A stretch of 64,000 nt of DNA, taken from NCBI GenBank assembly GCA_038093975.1, contig JBBPTG010000043.1:62001-126000 (forward strand). Reading direction: 5' to 3'. Source of the stretch: Chalciporus piperatus. Its lineage: Eukaryota > Basidiomycota > Agaricomycetes > Boletales > Boletaceae. Below the pieces are notes generated by a model. That model did not search any database. It was not told the DNA's origin and worked only from the letters and a program-made list of their open reading frames with translations. The stretch's first letter is position 1; every line of letters begins with the position of its first letter. Of the stretch, positions 11,604 through 24,079 are shown piece by piece. A program made the position numbers and the translations under genes.

Positions 11604-12792
11604 ATGGCGATCTGTGGCTCCTCTTCGGGAACTGGCTTTGGCCGCAAACATGTAAGACGGAAATGCGTTGTGGCTTCCAGACGGCGTGTTCACCTTGTAC
11701 TCGTGTTTCCAGATACAAAGGAAGGTTGTGGTCTGCGGGGATGGTGCTTGCGGTATGAAATCATGTTTTACTCTCCACGTTATCGTAACCTTGGCACGGC
11801 CAATTCATAGGCAAAACGTCACTGCTCAACGTTTTCACCAGGGGCTTCTTCACCCAAGTATAGTGAGTCTCGAATAGACGGAATGCTCCCCACACACCAA
11901 GCTTAATATATATCGTTACAGCGAACCCACCGTGTTCGAAAACTACGTACACGATATCATTGTCGACGATCAACTCGTAGAACTCAGTTTATGGGACACG
12001 GCTGGTAAGGCGCTGCAACTTGGCTTTCCCAGAAGTCCAAGACATCATATATCTTGCGCGTCATAACACTTCTAACGCCCAAAGGGGACCCCTTTAGGAC
12101 AGGAAGAGTTTGACAGACTGAGATCACTAAGTTACGCGGAAACGCACGTCGTGATGATATGTTTCTCCGTGAGTTGACCGTTTTCGTTTGAGTAGACAGG
12201 GGTGTTTGGGTTGTGATGTTGATGTGGGTGCGTTTATAGGTGGACAACCCGACGTCACTCGAAAATGTGGAAACAAAAGTAATGAATTTCCGTCCTTGTC
12301 CTCTCCGTATGTTTATCTGAGCGTGCCCTTTTACAGTGGATAGACGAAATCCTAGAGTTTTGTCCAGGAGTCAAGGTATATTAGACTCTCCCGCGGTCAT
12401 TGGTGGCATGTAACTGAGCATTTCCTATAGCTTGTCCTTGTCGGTTAGTCCGTCGGGCTCCATGCGGATTGAAGACACTGACCGTAATGCAGCACTGAAA
12501 TGTGACCTTCGAGACGACCGGAACGTTCGAGATCGACTCGCTCGGTACGGGATGCACTCTGTACAGTACGAGGAGGGGCTCGCCGTCGCACGGCGAATAA
12601 GAGCATCACGATACCTCGGTACGTCCCACTTTTCCGTCCCGGCCAGACTTTTTTACTGATCCATGTTCTGATCCATGCTCAGAATGCAGCTCAAAACACA
12701 ATCGGGGCGTCTCAGAAGTCTTCTACGAAGCTGCTCGTGTATCACTGAGTACACGGGCAAAGGGATCGGGGGGTGATTGTATAGTGATGTGA
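11604..12792 (+). CDS. RHO3: Rho-family small GTPase Rho3
   Basis: Ten exons give a 206-residue GTPase: 11604-11651, 11713-11752, 11811-11862, 11922-12004, 12098-12168, 12240-12278, 12337-12375, 12431-12443, 12493-12618 and 12683-12792. All switch motifs are present: P-loop GDGACGKTS, effector loop [22 protein letters not shown], and ALKCDLR where many GTPases have TKxD. The Cys-containing N-terminal extension and the ALKCDLR and [10 protein letters not shown] motifs point to Rho3 rather than Rho1 or Cdc42. The last exon ends in CIVM, a CaaX box whose final Met favours farnesylation and plasma-membrane anchoring. Rho3 directs exocyst- and formin-dependent polar growth at hyphal tips. The P-loop is split between exons 2 and 3. 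The gene is convergent with the clathrin gene. Confidence 0.92.
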
Positions 12793-13101
12793 CATGACTC
12801 TTTTCTCCGGACTATCCACATTCTTTTGCACTCTCTTCACGTTACGATATGCATCTCGTGGTTCGTTCTAATTGCTTAACTAGGATGTGGTAGTTTGCGG
12901 AAGCTGGTTTCTGTCCACATGTACTGACTGTTTGTTTCATGGATTTTCTTGACGGATAAATGTTCATGGGATCCCGCGTGCGATACAGCGAAAAGAGAAA
13001 GAAAAGTCCATTACAGCAAACCCAAAGGCATGCACTATTATACGTTTTCGTCCTCATGTCAGGTCGTCCTCGTGAAATCAGAAGTAACCAGTCGCGGTCT
13101 G
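12793..13101. other. Short region between convergent RHO3 and clathrin genes
   Basis: It holds the 3' untranslated regions of both genes. A minus-strand frame (12842-13108) could be an alternative clathrin C-terminus if an intron at about 13105-13148 were removed, but it shows no family likeness. Confidence 0.5.
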
Positions 13102-16100
13102 TCAACAAAGTCTGAGTAAAATCACGATCACCAAAGAATAAAGGGCACGCACAGGTATCATGCCGATGCCAGTCCCATTCATCATTGGAGGGCCTTGGGT
13201 CGGGATTCTAAACAAACGTTCAGCATGATGGCGACTGCCGTGTGTTCCGGGTACTAACCCATTGCCTTGAGTTATCATTAAGCGGTTCATGGGGTTGATG
13301 ATCGGCTGCTCAGCCTCTTGCTCCTCCTTTGCAATATCTTTCTTCGCCCGTTCCCTGACTTCCTTCTCAAGTGTAGTAAGCTAAGGAGTAAAACCCAGTC
13401 AATCATCATCCAGACCAGGAAGGGGGGGGATACAAACTCTTTCCCGCATCGTTCTTGATACTTGAATCTTGTAAGGCATGTAGAAGTCATTGAGACCATG
13501 TTGCCATGAAAGCTCCTCCACGATGTCTGCTCGCAACAGGTCGAAGCAGATATACAAGACCACTGCGAAGCACTCCTTGTTGCCAATATCCACAAAGTAA
13601 GAAAGCAGGTCTTCCGCAACCTCCGTAGACCCAGAGGTGGCCGCTGTGACGGTCGCATCTTTGTACAACTGGTCTTGCTTCGAAAGAGATATCGATTCTT
13701 CCCAGCGTGAGTTTTTCTGCGCGAGTGTGTGAGAACCAGGGGTAGAGAACTCGACTACCACGTTACCATACCTTGTAGAGGTGTGCAGCAAGTCGCCTGA
13801 ATTCCAAAAGTTCGTGCTTCTCCAACCGTTGCGCGAGGGCGATGTTGTTGAAGTTGTCGAAACTGTCGATCGAGTCACGCAGGGTCTTGTAGTCTTCCTC
13901 CTCGATAAGCAGGTCGTTGTATGCGTCGTTCACTGCCTCGATATTCAACTGCAAACAAGGTTAAATCCGCTGCGGACCAAAGGTCTATTGGCAGAAAACA
14001 TACGTTTTGAACAGCAATGAGATATGAGCGAATGAGAGGAATATGGTCAATCTGGCGGAACGTGCGGACAACGCGCTCGTGACTGATACGGGGAATCATG
14101 ACACTGAGTAGATCGGTCAAGAGCGTGGGCTGTTCTTGCAGGTAGAAGGTGAGAGCCTTGTAGTAGCTGTAGCACTCGGGCGTTAACACGTAGCAGGCAA
14201 AGCTTATCGGGATGCTACATACATCTCAACGTTTGCAACGCGGACAATGACATCCTTGAATTGATTGTGCTCCCAGGCATCGGGCGAACGTTCAATCATG
14301 GCCAGAGCGGCATTGTCCTGTTCATACGGCCATGAGTGAGCTCAGAAGGTAGGGGAGGCCACTTACAAACTCGTCGTATTTGATGTACAAGAAAACAAGT
14401 TCTGGCCAGAGGTGCGCTTTCTCGGTAGCACGGATGACCTGTCGAGAAAATCAGCAACTGGATTCCTCCACGCGTATATCGATTACCTTGGGGATGTTGA
14501 TACGGGATACGAAGAGTTTGAGATGTTCCATGACTGGAGATTAAAGGCATTTAGGATCTGTGCATTAATATTTATACTATACGCACGTTTTCCAGGTCTA
14601 TATTTGCTGTACAAAATGGAGAGTTCGGTGAAGATACCCATCTACGAAACAGGAATCAGTTGACAAGAAAAGGAGATGAAGCGGAACATACGTGAGCACG
14701 CTCCAAGCTCAGCGCGGCCTCCAGGAGAGCCAGGACTTCATCGAAATGACCGCGACGTTCGTATGATTGAACGACGGTGGGCAGTTCCTCCTACATTACA
14801 GATCAGAAAAATCTTTATGATTGCATTCAAGAGATACACGAACCGCATGAACGACGATGTTCAGACCACAAATTTGAGCCTGCAACGCGCTGTGAGAGAT
14901 GCATCATTCAAAGCCCAAGTAGACCCACCAGACGGAACTCGGATTTCTCGATACATGCAGCGTGTACTTGCTTCCACACTTGTGTGTTGCCAGCCTTGCG
15001 AGCGCTCTCGACAGCAGCTTGGTTCTCGCCCAGGTAGATGAGAGTTGTCGCCAGGCGAGCCCAGTTGGAAATGCTGGTGAACAGAAGCTTGGCAGCCTGG
15101 TAAAGCTCGTCCTCGAAACACTTCTCTCCAACGACCAAAACATCTGCCACGTTGGTCATGCCCAAGAAGTCCTCCATGTCATGCAGACGATCAGTCTTCG
15201 CGTATGCATAAGCCAGCTCTGTGTCAATATGAGGTTCACGCAAGTGCTTGCGTGCCATCTGGAGGAAGCGGACCAAGTCGTCGTGTTTGCCAGCATGGCC
15301 AGAGATCTCGATGACTTCAGCGAAGTTCGAAGGGTCCTCTGCCTTGATGTACGAATCTGCGACAAACAGTCAGCCTTGCCCTGGTCTATCTCACGTTGAC
15401 TGCATACCGATAGCATCCTTGATGCGAAGACCATCGAGCTGAGCCTTTGCCAAGCGACTCCAAACCTCTGGTTTGTTGACCTTGTTGGCGTAGTCCAAAC
15501 CGCGATCAATCGATACAATGTGTTCAACAAGCACGTTGATGGCCATGGCATGTTGGTCGTACTTCTTGTAGATCGTCAATGCTTCCTCATAAAGACCATG
15601 GTCGGTGGCAATCTTCGCGATTTCCGCAACATCATAATTCTGAAGCTTGTTGATGTAACCGACAACCTTGCCCTTGTCTGCACGAATGGCAGTCAGGAGC
15701 AAGAGGTTCTGGAGGTTGCGGTTGTCGCTGAATGGAGAAGGCTCAATAATGATTTTCTCCAAGAGCTCGATCAACTCGATAGGGAGGTCGGCCGAGAGGA
15801 AGGCTTTCACGGTAATGGAGACGTCATCGGGGTCAGTGCATTCGGGAAGAGCAGTTGCAACAATCTGTGGTCGCAAGCATTGAGCATACGCTGACAGCCA
15901 CATGTCTGGTTTTTAGACTGACCTGGTCAATGAGTGCTCGGCGGTGGACGTTGTCGTGAACGAGCACTTGTGCCCAAAGCTCCGGCTGGCGACGCTTGAC
16001 GAGATAACGAGCTTGTTGTTTGAACATCGAGTTTTCATTCGTGATGGTAATAAGCTCGTCATCGCAGAAGCCCTTGGCATACGCAATGTACGCCAAGTAG

Positions 16101-19100
16101 GGATCCCGGGCCTCGCAGAATTTACCAACAACAAGAGGCTCGTACAACTGCATCGCCAGTTAGACGGAGACGCTATGAGATAACCAAAGAACGCACGTTG
16201 TTTTCTTTCAGGAAAGCTTCGGGGTTGTTGTTGCTGTCGATCAAGATCTTGGCCATGGCGTTGAATACCGCAGCATCCTGAGAACCAGATTGAACGCGGG
16301 CCTCAAGCCAAGGGAGGATCAACTTCAGCCTGTTCCGTTGCTCGACCTCGTGGACAAGTTCGTCGATGGGGAAATTGCCCGTCACAGATGCCAAGAGTCC
16401 TTTGATGGTCGTCTCATCACAATCGACGTCAAGTAAACCACCAACGACCTGGGGCGTGCGGAAAGAATTGACACGTTGCACGTAGACTTCAATGAACTTG
16501 GTGAGACCGTTCTGGTAGAGGTAGAGAACGAGATCGTGGACAAAGTCGAAGCGATCGCAGACGATGATGAGTGGCAGTTGGTCTTGAAGCTTGGCCTCTT
16601 TGAGGAAGTTCTTGACCTTCTCCGGGTTGTAGTGGTTGCTCTCTCGACAGATACGCTCGACTTCACGGATTTGACCAGTCCTAGTAGCGGCTTGGATATA
16701 CTTGAAGTGGACCTCGGAATCCTCGCTAAGGTTAACGATCGAACCAAGATAATAGTAAAGACCTGCGACGGATGAGAAATGGAATACCCCATCAATGATG
16801 AAGTTAGTCACCTTCGAACGTCTTGAAAGACTCGAACATCTCAATCAGCTTCACAGGACCAAGGATATCGGAGTACTTGGTAGCGATCTGAATAACGACC
16901 TGGAGATTCTGGCGGATGTTCACCCTGAGCATCTCTTGCATACATGCCATCGACTGCTCAGTGGTGAGACGACTGAAGTAGTTGACCAGCCATTCGGGTT
17001 GCAAACCACTGCTGTGAACAATTGCGCGCTTGATGTCTGCCAGATCCTCGTAGTGCTCAAGAGCCTGGTGATGCGACAGACGATGAATAGATATCGACGA
17101 CGACGTGGTGGTACACTTACCCTTTGCAAGAGACCGGCCTTCTCACACAGGTTGGCGATCCGAGGACGGTCGTAGTGCGAGAATAGTTCGTTTCCGAGAA
17201 TGGCATCCGCGACCTGTGGTGCATGGAGAAGGTTCATTTCGAGGAGACGAGTTTGCAGGGGGCCCTGTTCAGGACGGTTCTCCTTCAACGCGTCCAACAA
17301 GAAAGATGTCGCTGGCTGAATCATGTTCTGCGACATAAAGATATCCACAACCTACAACAGGACCGTCACGCATATGTGCAGCAGTCAGTCAATTGGTTTA
17401 CTCACGCGCTCAACATCGACCAAGGAACCACTCTCATCATTGACGAGCTGAGTAGCGAACTCGGCACCCTTGTCGGGGTTTGTCCGCATGACGTGCTGCA
17501 AGAGTGCAACATAGTCCGGACTGTATCCAACTTTCTTGGAGTACAAAACGATCTTGTCCGTTTGCCCGGTCTCTGCAAAGCAGGCGATGACCTTGTTGGG
17601 TACATTTGCTCTGAGGTAAACACTCAGAGCCAAGGTCAAGTCATGTAGTCGGACAATATCTCCAAGCTCTTCGCTGCATGCGAGCTGATGGCAGGACCGT
17701 TAGGAGATGCCACATCGCGTGATGGAAGACCTACCTTGTTCTCCTTCAGCCACTTCTCGAGAAGCTGCTTGCGACCCTGTTGCAGTACGGGACGGGCAAG
17801 TTCGAGCGACTCGAAGTTATTGAGTTCACCCTTCTCGAGCAAGATGCCGAAGTATTGGAGGATAGGAGACAAGCCACCTGGAGCAGTTGGTGCTTGCTTG
17901 AAGGACTCGATCACTTGCGGTGTGCGGAGAATCCCCTGAAAACGCGAAGTCAGCCTTACTTGGCATTAGGAATTGAGAGGCACCTACCCGAGGAGAGTTG
18001 GCGGCGATCTTTGCTGCTTCGCTGAACTGACCAGCTGAGAAGAGTTGCTGGTACTGCTTGACGTAGAGGTCATCCGCACCAGGTAGGTTGGCACGACTAG
18101 CAAGTTTGAATGCGAGCTCGGTATTGTTGAGCGTGGTGAGGATGTAAGAAATGATCGCCTGCTCGTCGACGCTAACCGATAGAACTTGACCCTTCTTGTT
18201 AACACCGATGATCCCGTGGGATGCCTCGTGTTCCGCTGTGACAAAGATCGTCTCCCCGGATATGCGGTTCATGTACACACATGCACCGGTTTCCAAATCG
18301 TACAGATGGATGAAACCATACTTGGTGACCAGGAAGATGATGCCATGCTTTCTAGACACCTGCATGGCTACGGGGAAGTCATTCGTCGCTTCAGGGGGGA
18401 AGTAAACATCCACTGCCTTCTTGACGAACGGTGGATCGGGTGCAGCATGATCGATCTGCACTACATGAAGCTGTACAATCATTTGAGCTAATATCGAAGT
18501 CGTTTAATGCGCGTCGCATACCTTAGCACCAGTGGCGGTTCGAACTGCAAAGGCGAACAGCTTCGTCTCATTCTGGTGACCATCCAGCTTTAGTTCCGCG
18601 AAAGAAGCAGCGTGTCCCTCGATGGGCTGGCTAACACCCCGATCTCGACTGTACAGCTGCATCGCACCTTTAACCTTGAACGCCGAAGGATTCGTCGAGT
18701 TGCTGGCAATACCAATTAATACTAGCCACTTCTCGTCAGGGGTCACGCGGTAGTTGATTATCTGCGCTCCCGCAAGTGTCGGATGTCTGTCAAAGACCTT
18801 CTGTGGAGGGGACGTCTGGTCGGCAATTGTCCAATGATACACTGATGTCTCCGTGACCATGCCGATGGTGCTCTCGGAAACCCATTTCCAAAACACGACA
18901 TCTTCGTTGTTGGCGTGAGATTTGACCTTTTGCTTGGTCTCTATGTTAAAAATCTGCAACGTCCGGCCGGCTGCGGAGGAAGACGTCAATGGTACGGAGG
19001 CACAGCGTGAGTGAGTACAGACCCTTTAGTGCGAGAATTTTCTTGGAAGGATGCATGATCGCAGAATCAGCACTGATTGGTCTCCGTAGGACATTGTTGG

Positions 19101-19406
19101 AGTCCGAGAGGTCAATTATCACGACTTGATTCTGTTCGTTAACCTTTTCTCGTACACAAATGAAGTGGTCGGATTCCAAAGTCAAGGTCTGCGGGTGGCT
19201 GGGTCAGGTGCTTGGCAGTGTATCTAGACCCATCCTCGACACACCTAATAAACAAGATGGGGGGACGAGACCGATGTGAGTTGAGCATGCTGTTGTTGGT
19301 TGGGGTTGCGTACGCGTACCTGGAACGAAATTGAGGCTGGCTGAACGCCCAGACTTGAGAGCTGGAGATGCTCGCAAAAGGAGATGGGTTTGGAGATGTC
19401 CTCCAT
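13102..19406 (-). CDS. CHC1: Clathrin heavy chain
   Basis: A long multi-exon gene on the minus strand, about 1,700 residues, the usual family length. The start (ATG 19406-19404) gives [16 protein letters not shown]; the next exon continues with [11 protein letters not shown], typical of the N-terminal beta-propeller that binds adaptor clathrin-box motifs. The exons that follow down to about 13,400 carry the helical legs made of clathrin repeats; for example 16173-16844 and 15391-15903 contain long stretches of recognisable family sequence. The hub end has [16 protein letters not shown] and [13 protein letters not shown]. The protein forms triskelia that coat vesicles at the trans-Golgi and plasma membrane. 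The last exon is the uncertain part: its C-terminal residues do not resemble the usual Pro/Gly-rich tail, so the stop at 13102 is tentative. Confidence 0.93.
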
Positions 19407-19594
19407 ATTAAAGTATCGTTAACGGCCGAGCGTACGGCGAAGGAGGGGAATTGTTGGACGTGGGTTGGGACAAGTAACTCAGCTACCGGGCAAGGGCTCT
19501 AAAAGTTTACGACTGTTTGTCTCACGCTTCATTGCCAACTGCGGTCTCACGACAAGTACTAGAGAATAAATAACAGTGGTTAAGGTATGTCACA

Positions 19595-20742
19595 CTATTC
19601 CTCAGCAAGGACCAGAGCCTCCTCCAAATCCTCCTCTCCTAGTGCTGATGGCGGGGGCGCATTGCCGTAGTACAGACGCTGCGCGATGATTGCTGTGATT
19701 GGACCGCGTTGTTAGTGACACGTACACGGTGCACGCATGACCATGATGTAACCTACCCATGTCTATAGACAACTGAAATATCGCACAGACCTTGAATTGC
19801 AAGGAGGAGCCTTTGACGAAGAAGTATACTGTCCTGGATTAGCATGTCAGTGAATACAAGCGGTAGACCCGACGGGGGGTGCATCGTACTTGAACGCATC
19901 TCCACATGCCCAACCGATCATGGTGGAAGCGCGGAAACCATAAAGCGACTTGTACTTGTAATTGCTGCTCGGATAACGCATATGAGGTCTTCATTGACCC
20001 ACAACCATCCAATTAAATCTACGAACCTTACAAGCTGCGGAAGGGGTAATGTGCTCTCCAGGCCCAAAGCAAAGAATCCTAGCATTGAGATATAGAGTTG
20101 AGACCGTCCGAATATTAAGAAGACTATCCCCGAGCAGAGTCTGAACAAAGTTTGAGTCATTGAAAACACGACGCAACATAGCGACTTCTTACATGACACC
20201 TGCAAGGAACTCGATGTATTGCGTATATGACGGCCACTGCCAGAATGATAATGGACGTGAGGATGGTGTGTAGTCCCCAGGTCTCGTTTTGGGCCGATAA
20301 TGGAGGCATATGTACAATAATGCAAGCTGTCGGTTGATACAAGCATGGTCACACGACATCAATCGCGGGCACGTTCAGTGGGGCGTACCTGGGCAAGTAT
20401 CATGAGAATTGACTGAAGCAGCAGGGCGAACTCGAAGCGAGCGCCCAGCCAGAAGAAGCAGCGAGTGATGTTGGCAATTAGCCTGGCGGGATACGCGCTC
20501 GGCGCTTTAATGTGCACGCGCGATGGCTCGAAAAGGCTTACAGGATCGCGCAAACATCACGAGAAAAACCAAGTGAGTCCCTAGTCAAAAGAAGGAGGGT
20601 GCGTAAGAGACGTTGAGCTAAGCAGAAGGTGTGAAAGAGCTCGCTTTTTCCTGACGATGGACACCGCTTGATCTGCGTAAACGAGGGGTGGCCCAACCGC
20701 CATCCCTACGGATGACGCCACGGAAATCCATGAAGGTATCAT
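19595..20742 (-). CDS. PQ-loop repeat membrane protein (PQLC1/SLC66A2-like, cf. yeast Any1)
   Basis: Read from ATG 20742-20740, exon 1 (20645-20742) gives SVGMAVGPPLVYADQAVSI, the first PQ-loop helix pair; exon 2 (20542-20580) gives DSLGFSRDVCAIL. Later exons add LIANITRCFFWLGARF, then LGFFALGLESTLPLPQLV, SNYKYKSLYGFRAST and GDAFK, ending ALGEEDLEEALVLAEE (stop 19595-19597). Several hydrophobic helices are present, as expected for about seven spans. The PLVYADQ and LPLPQLVSNY segments match the two PQ loops. The nearest characterised relatives are mammalian SLC66A2 and yeast Any1, linked to phospholipid asymmetry in Golgi and endosomes; that role is inference. Intron 20581-20644 keeps frame only with a GC donor. 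Another intron is placed so that PQLVSNYKYKS is restored. Confidence 0.8.
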
Positions 20743-22656
20743 TTACCGGACCCGTCTGTGTTGACCTTTGAAAGCTTTGGGACGGTACAAGTCTCGAAAG
20801 TTATCAGAGTAGTACTTGGTTAGTACTCCAGTGGTAGTTCTCGACGTAGATTGCTGCGCACGTGGCTTGTCGTAAGGGGCTTTTACAAGCCAATTGCCAC
20901 AAAGGTTATTGACAGTCAATTGACAGCTACAACTTGATTACTGTTCACTACGAGGCCAACCCACGCCTCGAGCAACCGTCATCCTGCTCACGGCCAATGA
21001 GCTTTCTTGGCTAGGAACGTGGATCAACCTGCGTGATTTCACCTTCCGGCGACTGATCGAATCAGTTTCGATCACGCCCACATCTACGAGTGGTTAGAGT
21101 TTCACACCACACGAAGAGCTTCGTGTCTTCGCCGCTCATCACCCCCCCAATGATAGCTGATCACAGACTTTAGAATCCCGTGTTGTTAATGAAGCAACTT
21201 CCAACCGGCTTGTCGTCACATTTATACCAATTCTTCCAATTAAAATGCGTTTGTCACGCTCGCCGAGATACCCACCATCAACACAACCTGTGAGGACCTC
21301 TCCACTAGAGTGTGGTCAAGTCGCAGCACTCGCGAAACAACACCGCCCGTCGCTCTACAAAGCAGAATATCACTATGGGTCTGCTCAGGAGCCAGAAATC
21401 ATTCCTATTTCCCTGACCGTCTTACTTGACTTGCACCAGCGTCTCCTTTGTTACTGTTGGAAATCCCTGTCATGGCGCATGTACAACAGCATGCCTGCAC
21501 GCTCGCGTAGTTTCTGCGGTCAACCCTCCTCCACTCTGCCTGCAAGGTGGCGCAATGACCATCGTCATGGTTCCTGCTTGCGTGTCCGCATTTTTTCCTG
21601 CCCGCTGCAATACTGCAGGGGATTGGCACTGACAGAGAAGAGCCACATCAACGTGATGCTACGCTTAAAGAGATATGAGGGGAGGTGGGTAGGTGGCACC
21701 TTTCTACCTGGATGCCATCTTGTTACCTTGCGGTCGAGCTTCCATCTTAGCCCTCACGAAGAATTTGCGATTGCGAAAACGTATGCATGTGGGCTCCCCT
21801 ATGACTAGGCGGAGATTTCTCTGAGACGTCTCTGCTCACGAGGGCCCCAGTTTCCGTTCGCTCTGCGGTCCATTGGTCATTGAGAGTGGGAGTGGAATTC
21901 GGGATCTGCATGCATGGGTTGTGGTGCGTGTCTACTTTGCTCGAATTGTGCCATGGATCAGCTTGATCGAGAGCCACGTTGCGTGTTTTTCTGGAATATA
22001 CCAACACCACCTCCCTTTTCAATAAATTTGGCTTCCCCTTGGCTTCACCAGCATATCGTAAACCACCGGTGAGCACGGTGCGAATTAGGTTCTCCAAGTT
22101 CCAAAACCAATGTTGGGATGTCCCCCGATGGCTGTGAACTAGAAGCCTAGCCCTTGACCCATGCAATTGCATGCAACCTTGACCATTTGGATGCGACATG
22201 AATGAAGACGCCACCAGATAACAAACAATTCCATTCAAAGCAGCATTTGGTCCTTTCCAATGCTGGTATGAAGCGGACAGGATACGCCTGCCACCTGCGG
22301 CCATGACGACGATGAAAGAAATGGCAGAGAAGGGAGAGTTGCTTCTAGGAGATAATTGTACGATCGTTTACGGAGGAAGTTCATATTCTACAGACACTTT
22401 CCAAGAGAGTACTACTGTAGTTAGATGGAAGTGTGCGAATCGACAAACAGGTGATGTAATCCTGCAGCTGCTCACCTTGTCGCTATTTTGGGGAGAAGGA
22501 ACCTCGCGTTCGACCTCGTTCGAGCTTTTTAAAGGTGCGAGTCTGAGGAGACTACACCGTGCAGTTCACAGTCATCACACTCAATAGTTGGCCAACTCAC
22601 ATCAGCCTCTGTGTACAAACTCTCAGCTCTTCCGTCGACGCCTTGCACATTCAGTC
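20743..22656. other. Gene-poor stretch between divergent genes
   Basis: About 1.9 kb without a firm gene. It should hold the promoters of the PQ-loop gene (left) and of the regulator at 22657 (right; TTTTTAAAGG near 22527 could be its TATA element). The long open frames at 21245-21808 (plus) and 21747-22304 (minus) have no family likeness. Confidence 0.5.
21427..21632 (+). pseudogene. Possible remnant of a small Cys-rich protein gene
   Basis: One frame here spaces Cys and small residues in a way seen in short Cys/Ala-rich mushroom proteins (GNPCHGACTTACLHA, then PPPLCLQGGAM). No start codon with a signal peptide was found upstream in frame, and no intron clearly supplies one. It may be a decayed copy or chance. 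Confidence 0.2.
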
Positions 22657-24079
22657 ATGCCTCCACTCCATAGCGAACTCGCGCTCGACCAGCAGTACCC
22701 AGCTCCTCCACTTGACGAGAGTTTCGAGCAATATTATGATGCATATTCTTCCCTCGTCGTCCCCGCAGCCGCCGGTCACGTCTCTGATTTCTACACGTCC
22801 GAAAATCTCTACATGTGGCAGGACGTGGATGGCATATACCACTGGGCTGCCGCCTCTCCCGCGAGGCCCGATAACTGTGTAGCATATTCATCGCCCCCTT
22901 TCTACGCTTCAGCCTTTTCATCAGAGGCGATTCCTTTGGTACGTCGCTCTCTCCGTGCTTCGCCTCAAAACTGAGAATTTGCATAGTCCGACTACTGCAG
23001 CCCCAGGCATGACGATTTCGAGGAGCCCTCTCAGCCTTCCGCCGGTCAAGGAAGTTCATATATCTCCCACTTGGCCCAACAGTTCAGGAATACGTCGACC
23101 CGTCCACAGGTTCAGGACCATCGGTCAACTATTGCACGAGCGAGCGATAACTTTCTCTCCCACGCCTCCTCCATCTTCAGCGATGGCCATTCGCCTTTGA
23201 GACGCGGCGGCTCCTTGGAATATCGGACGCCGCCCATCTCACACCAATCCAGCCCCCAGCGCGAAACTCGCCCACCTTCCAGGAAACGTTCCAGAGAATC
23301 CCTCGAAGATACGAGCTACCCAATTAAGGTTAGTACGATGGCGCCAATCTTTAGGTTAACGAGCTTAACGCCTCGATCTTAGGAAGAAGAAGATAACGCC
23401 TGTTTATCTTCTTTGCCCGCGGCAAATGACACATGCCACCTTCCCCGGTCACGCATAACAGTGCCATCGCACGGTCTACCGTCATCTTCTGTTCGGCTAC
23501 CCCACCTCGGCGAGGCTGCCACTTCATTGAGTGCTCAATCCCACGCTCGCCCAGATGAACCACGTTTGCGTCCAGAAGAACGATGCATGGTTCCACTGCC
23601 CAGACAAATGAGCAGTAAAAGGGTTCATCGTTCAAGCGACCAAATCGTTCGGCAAGAAAGCACCATTCTGTCGACGTCCACAACGTGGCCTATCCCTGAC
23701 GATCCGCATATGAAAGGCATGAAGAAGCCCGGCGAGCAGAAAAAGCAAGCCCTGGCATGTCTATTTTGCCGAGAGAGGAAGATCGCGTGTGGCAGACCTG
23801 CTGCCCACAGCCCTGACCAGACTTGCAAGTAAGGCATCTATCTCCTCGATGGCTTGTAGGCGCTTGAATGTTGACGTTGCCGTTAGCCAATGTGCACGCC
23901 GTCGGATAAAGTGCGAGTATCCCACTGAATCGCGTCGTGGCCAGCACAAGCGTCGTCGCAAGTCATCGGAAGGCGAACCCACCACCCAGTCCACGACACG
24001 TTCAAACTCGACATCCAGCGTAGCTTCGACTGCTGTTTCTTCGTCTACGACATCAACGATCATTACGCCATCCGCATGA
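22657..24079 (+). CDS. Transcription factor with C-terminal Zn2Cys6 cluster
   Basis: Four exons, 22657-22938, 22987-23328, 23383-23828 and 23887-24079, give 420 residues with all phases agreeing. The first 300 residues are Pro/Ser/Tyr-rich and look disordered, as in an activation region. The zinc cluster lies near residues 350-390 and is split by the last intron: ACLFCRERKIACGRP, then TCNQCARRRIKCEYP. It is followed by the basic patch SRRGQHKRRRKS and a Ser/Thr-rich tail. A zinc cluster at the C-terminus is a recurring mushroom arrangement; most fungal binuclear cluster proteins carry it at the N-terminus. There is no fungal_trans domain. DNA binding is well supported; target genes and signal are unknown. 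Confidence 0.85.

Noticed and set aside
13102..13148. Terminal clathrin intron that would extend the protein to 12842
   Set aside because: The extension shows no clathrin likeness; the nearer stop at 13102 was kept, with low certainty.
16795..17175. 126-codon plus-strand frame inside the clathrin gene
   Set aside because: It is the antisense shadow of a well conserved clathrin exon.
21747..22304. 185-codon minus-strand frame
   Set aside because: No domain, no splice support and irregular composition; treated as chance in a gene-poor stretch.
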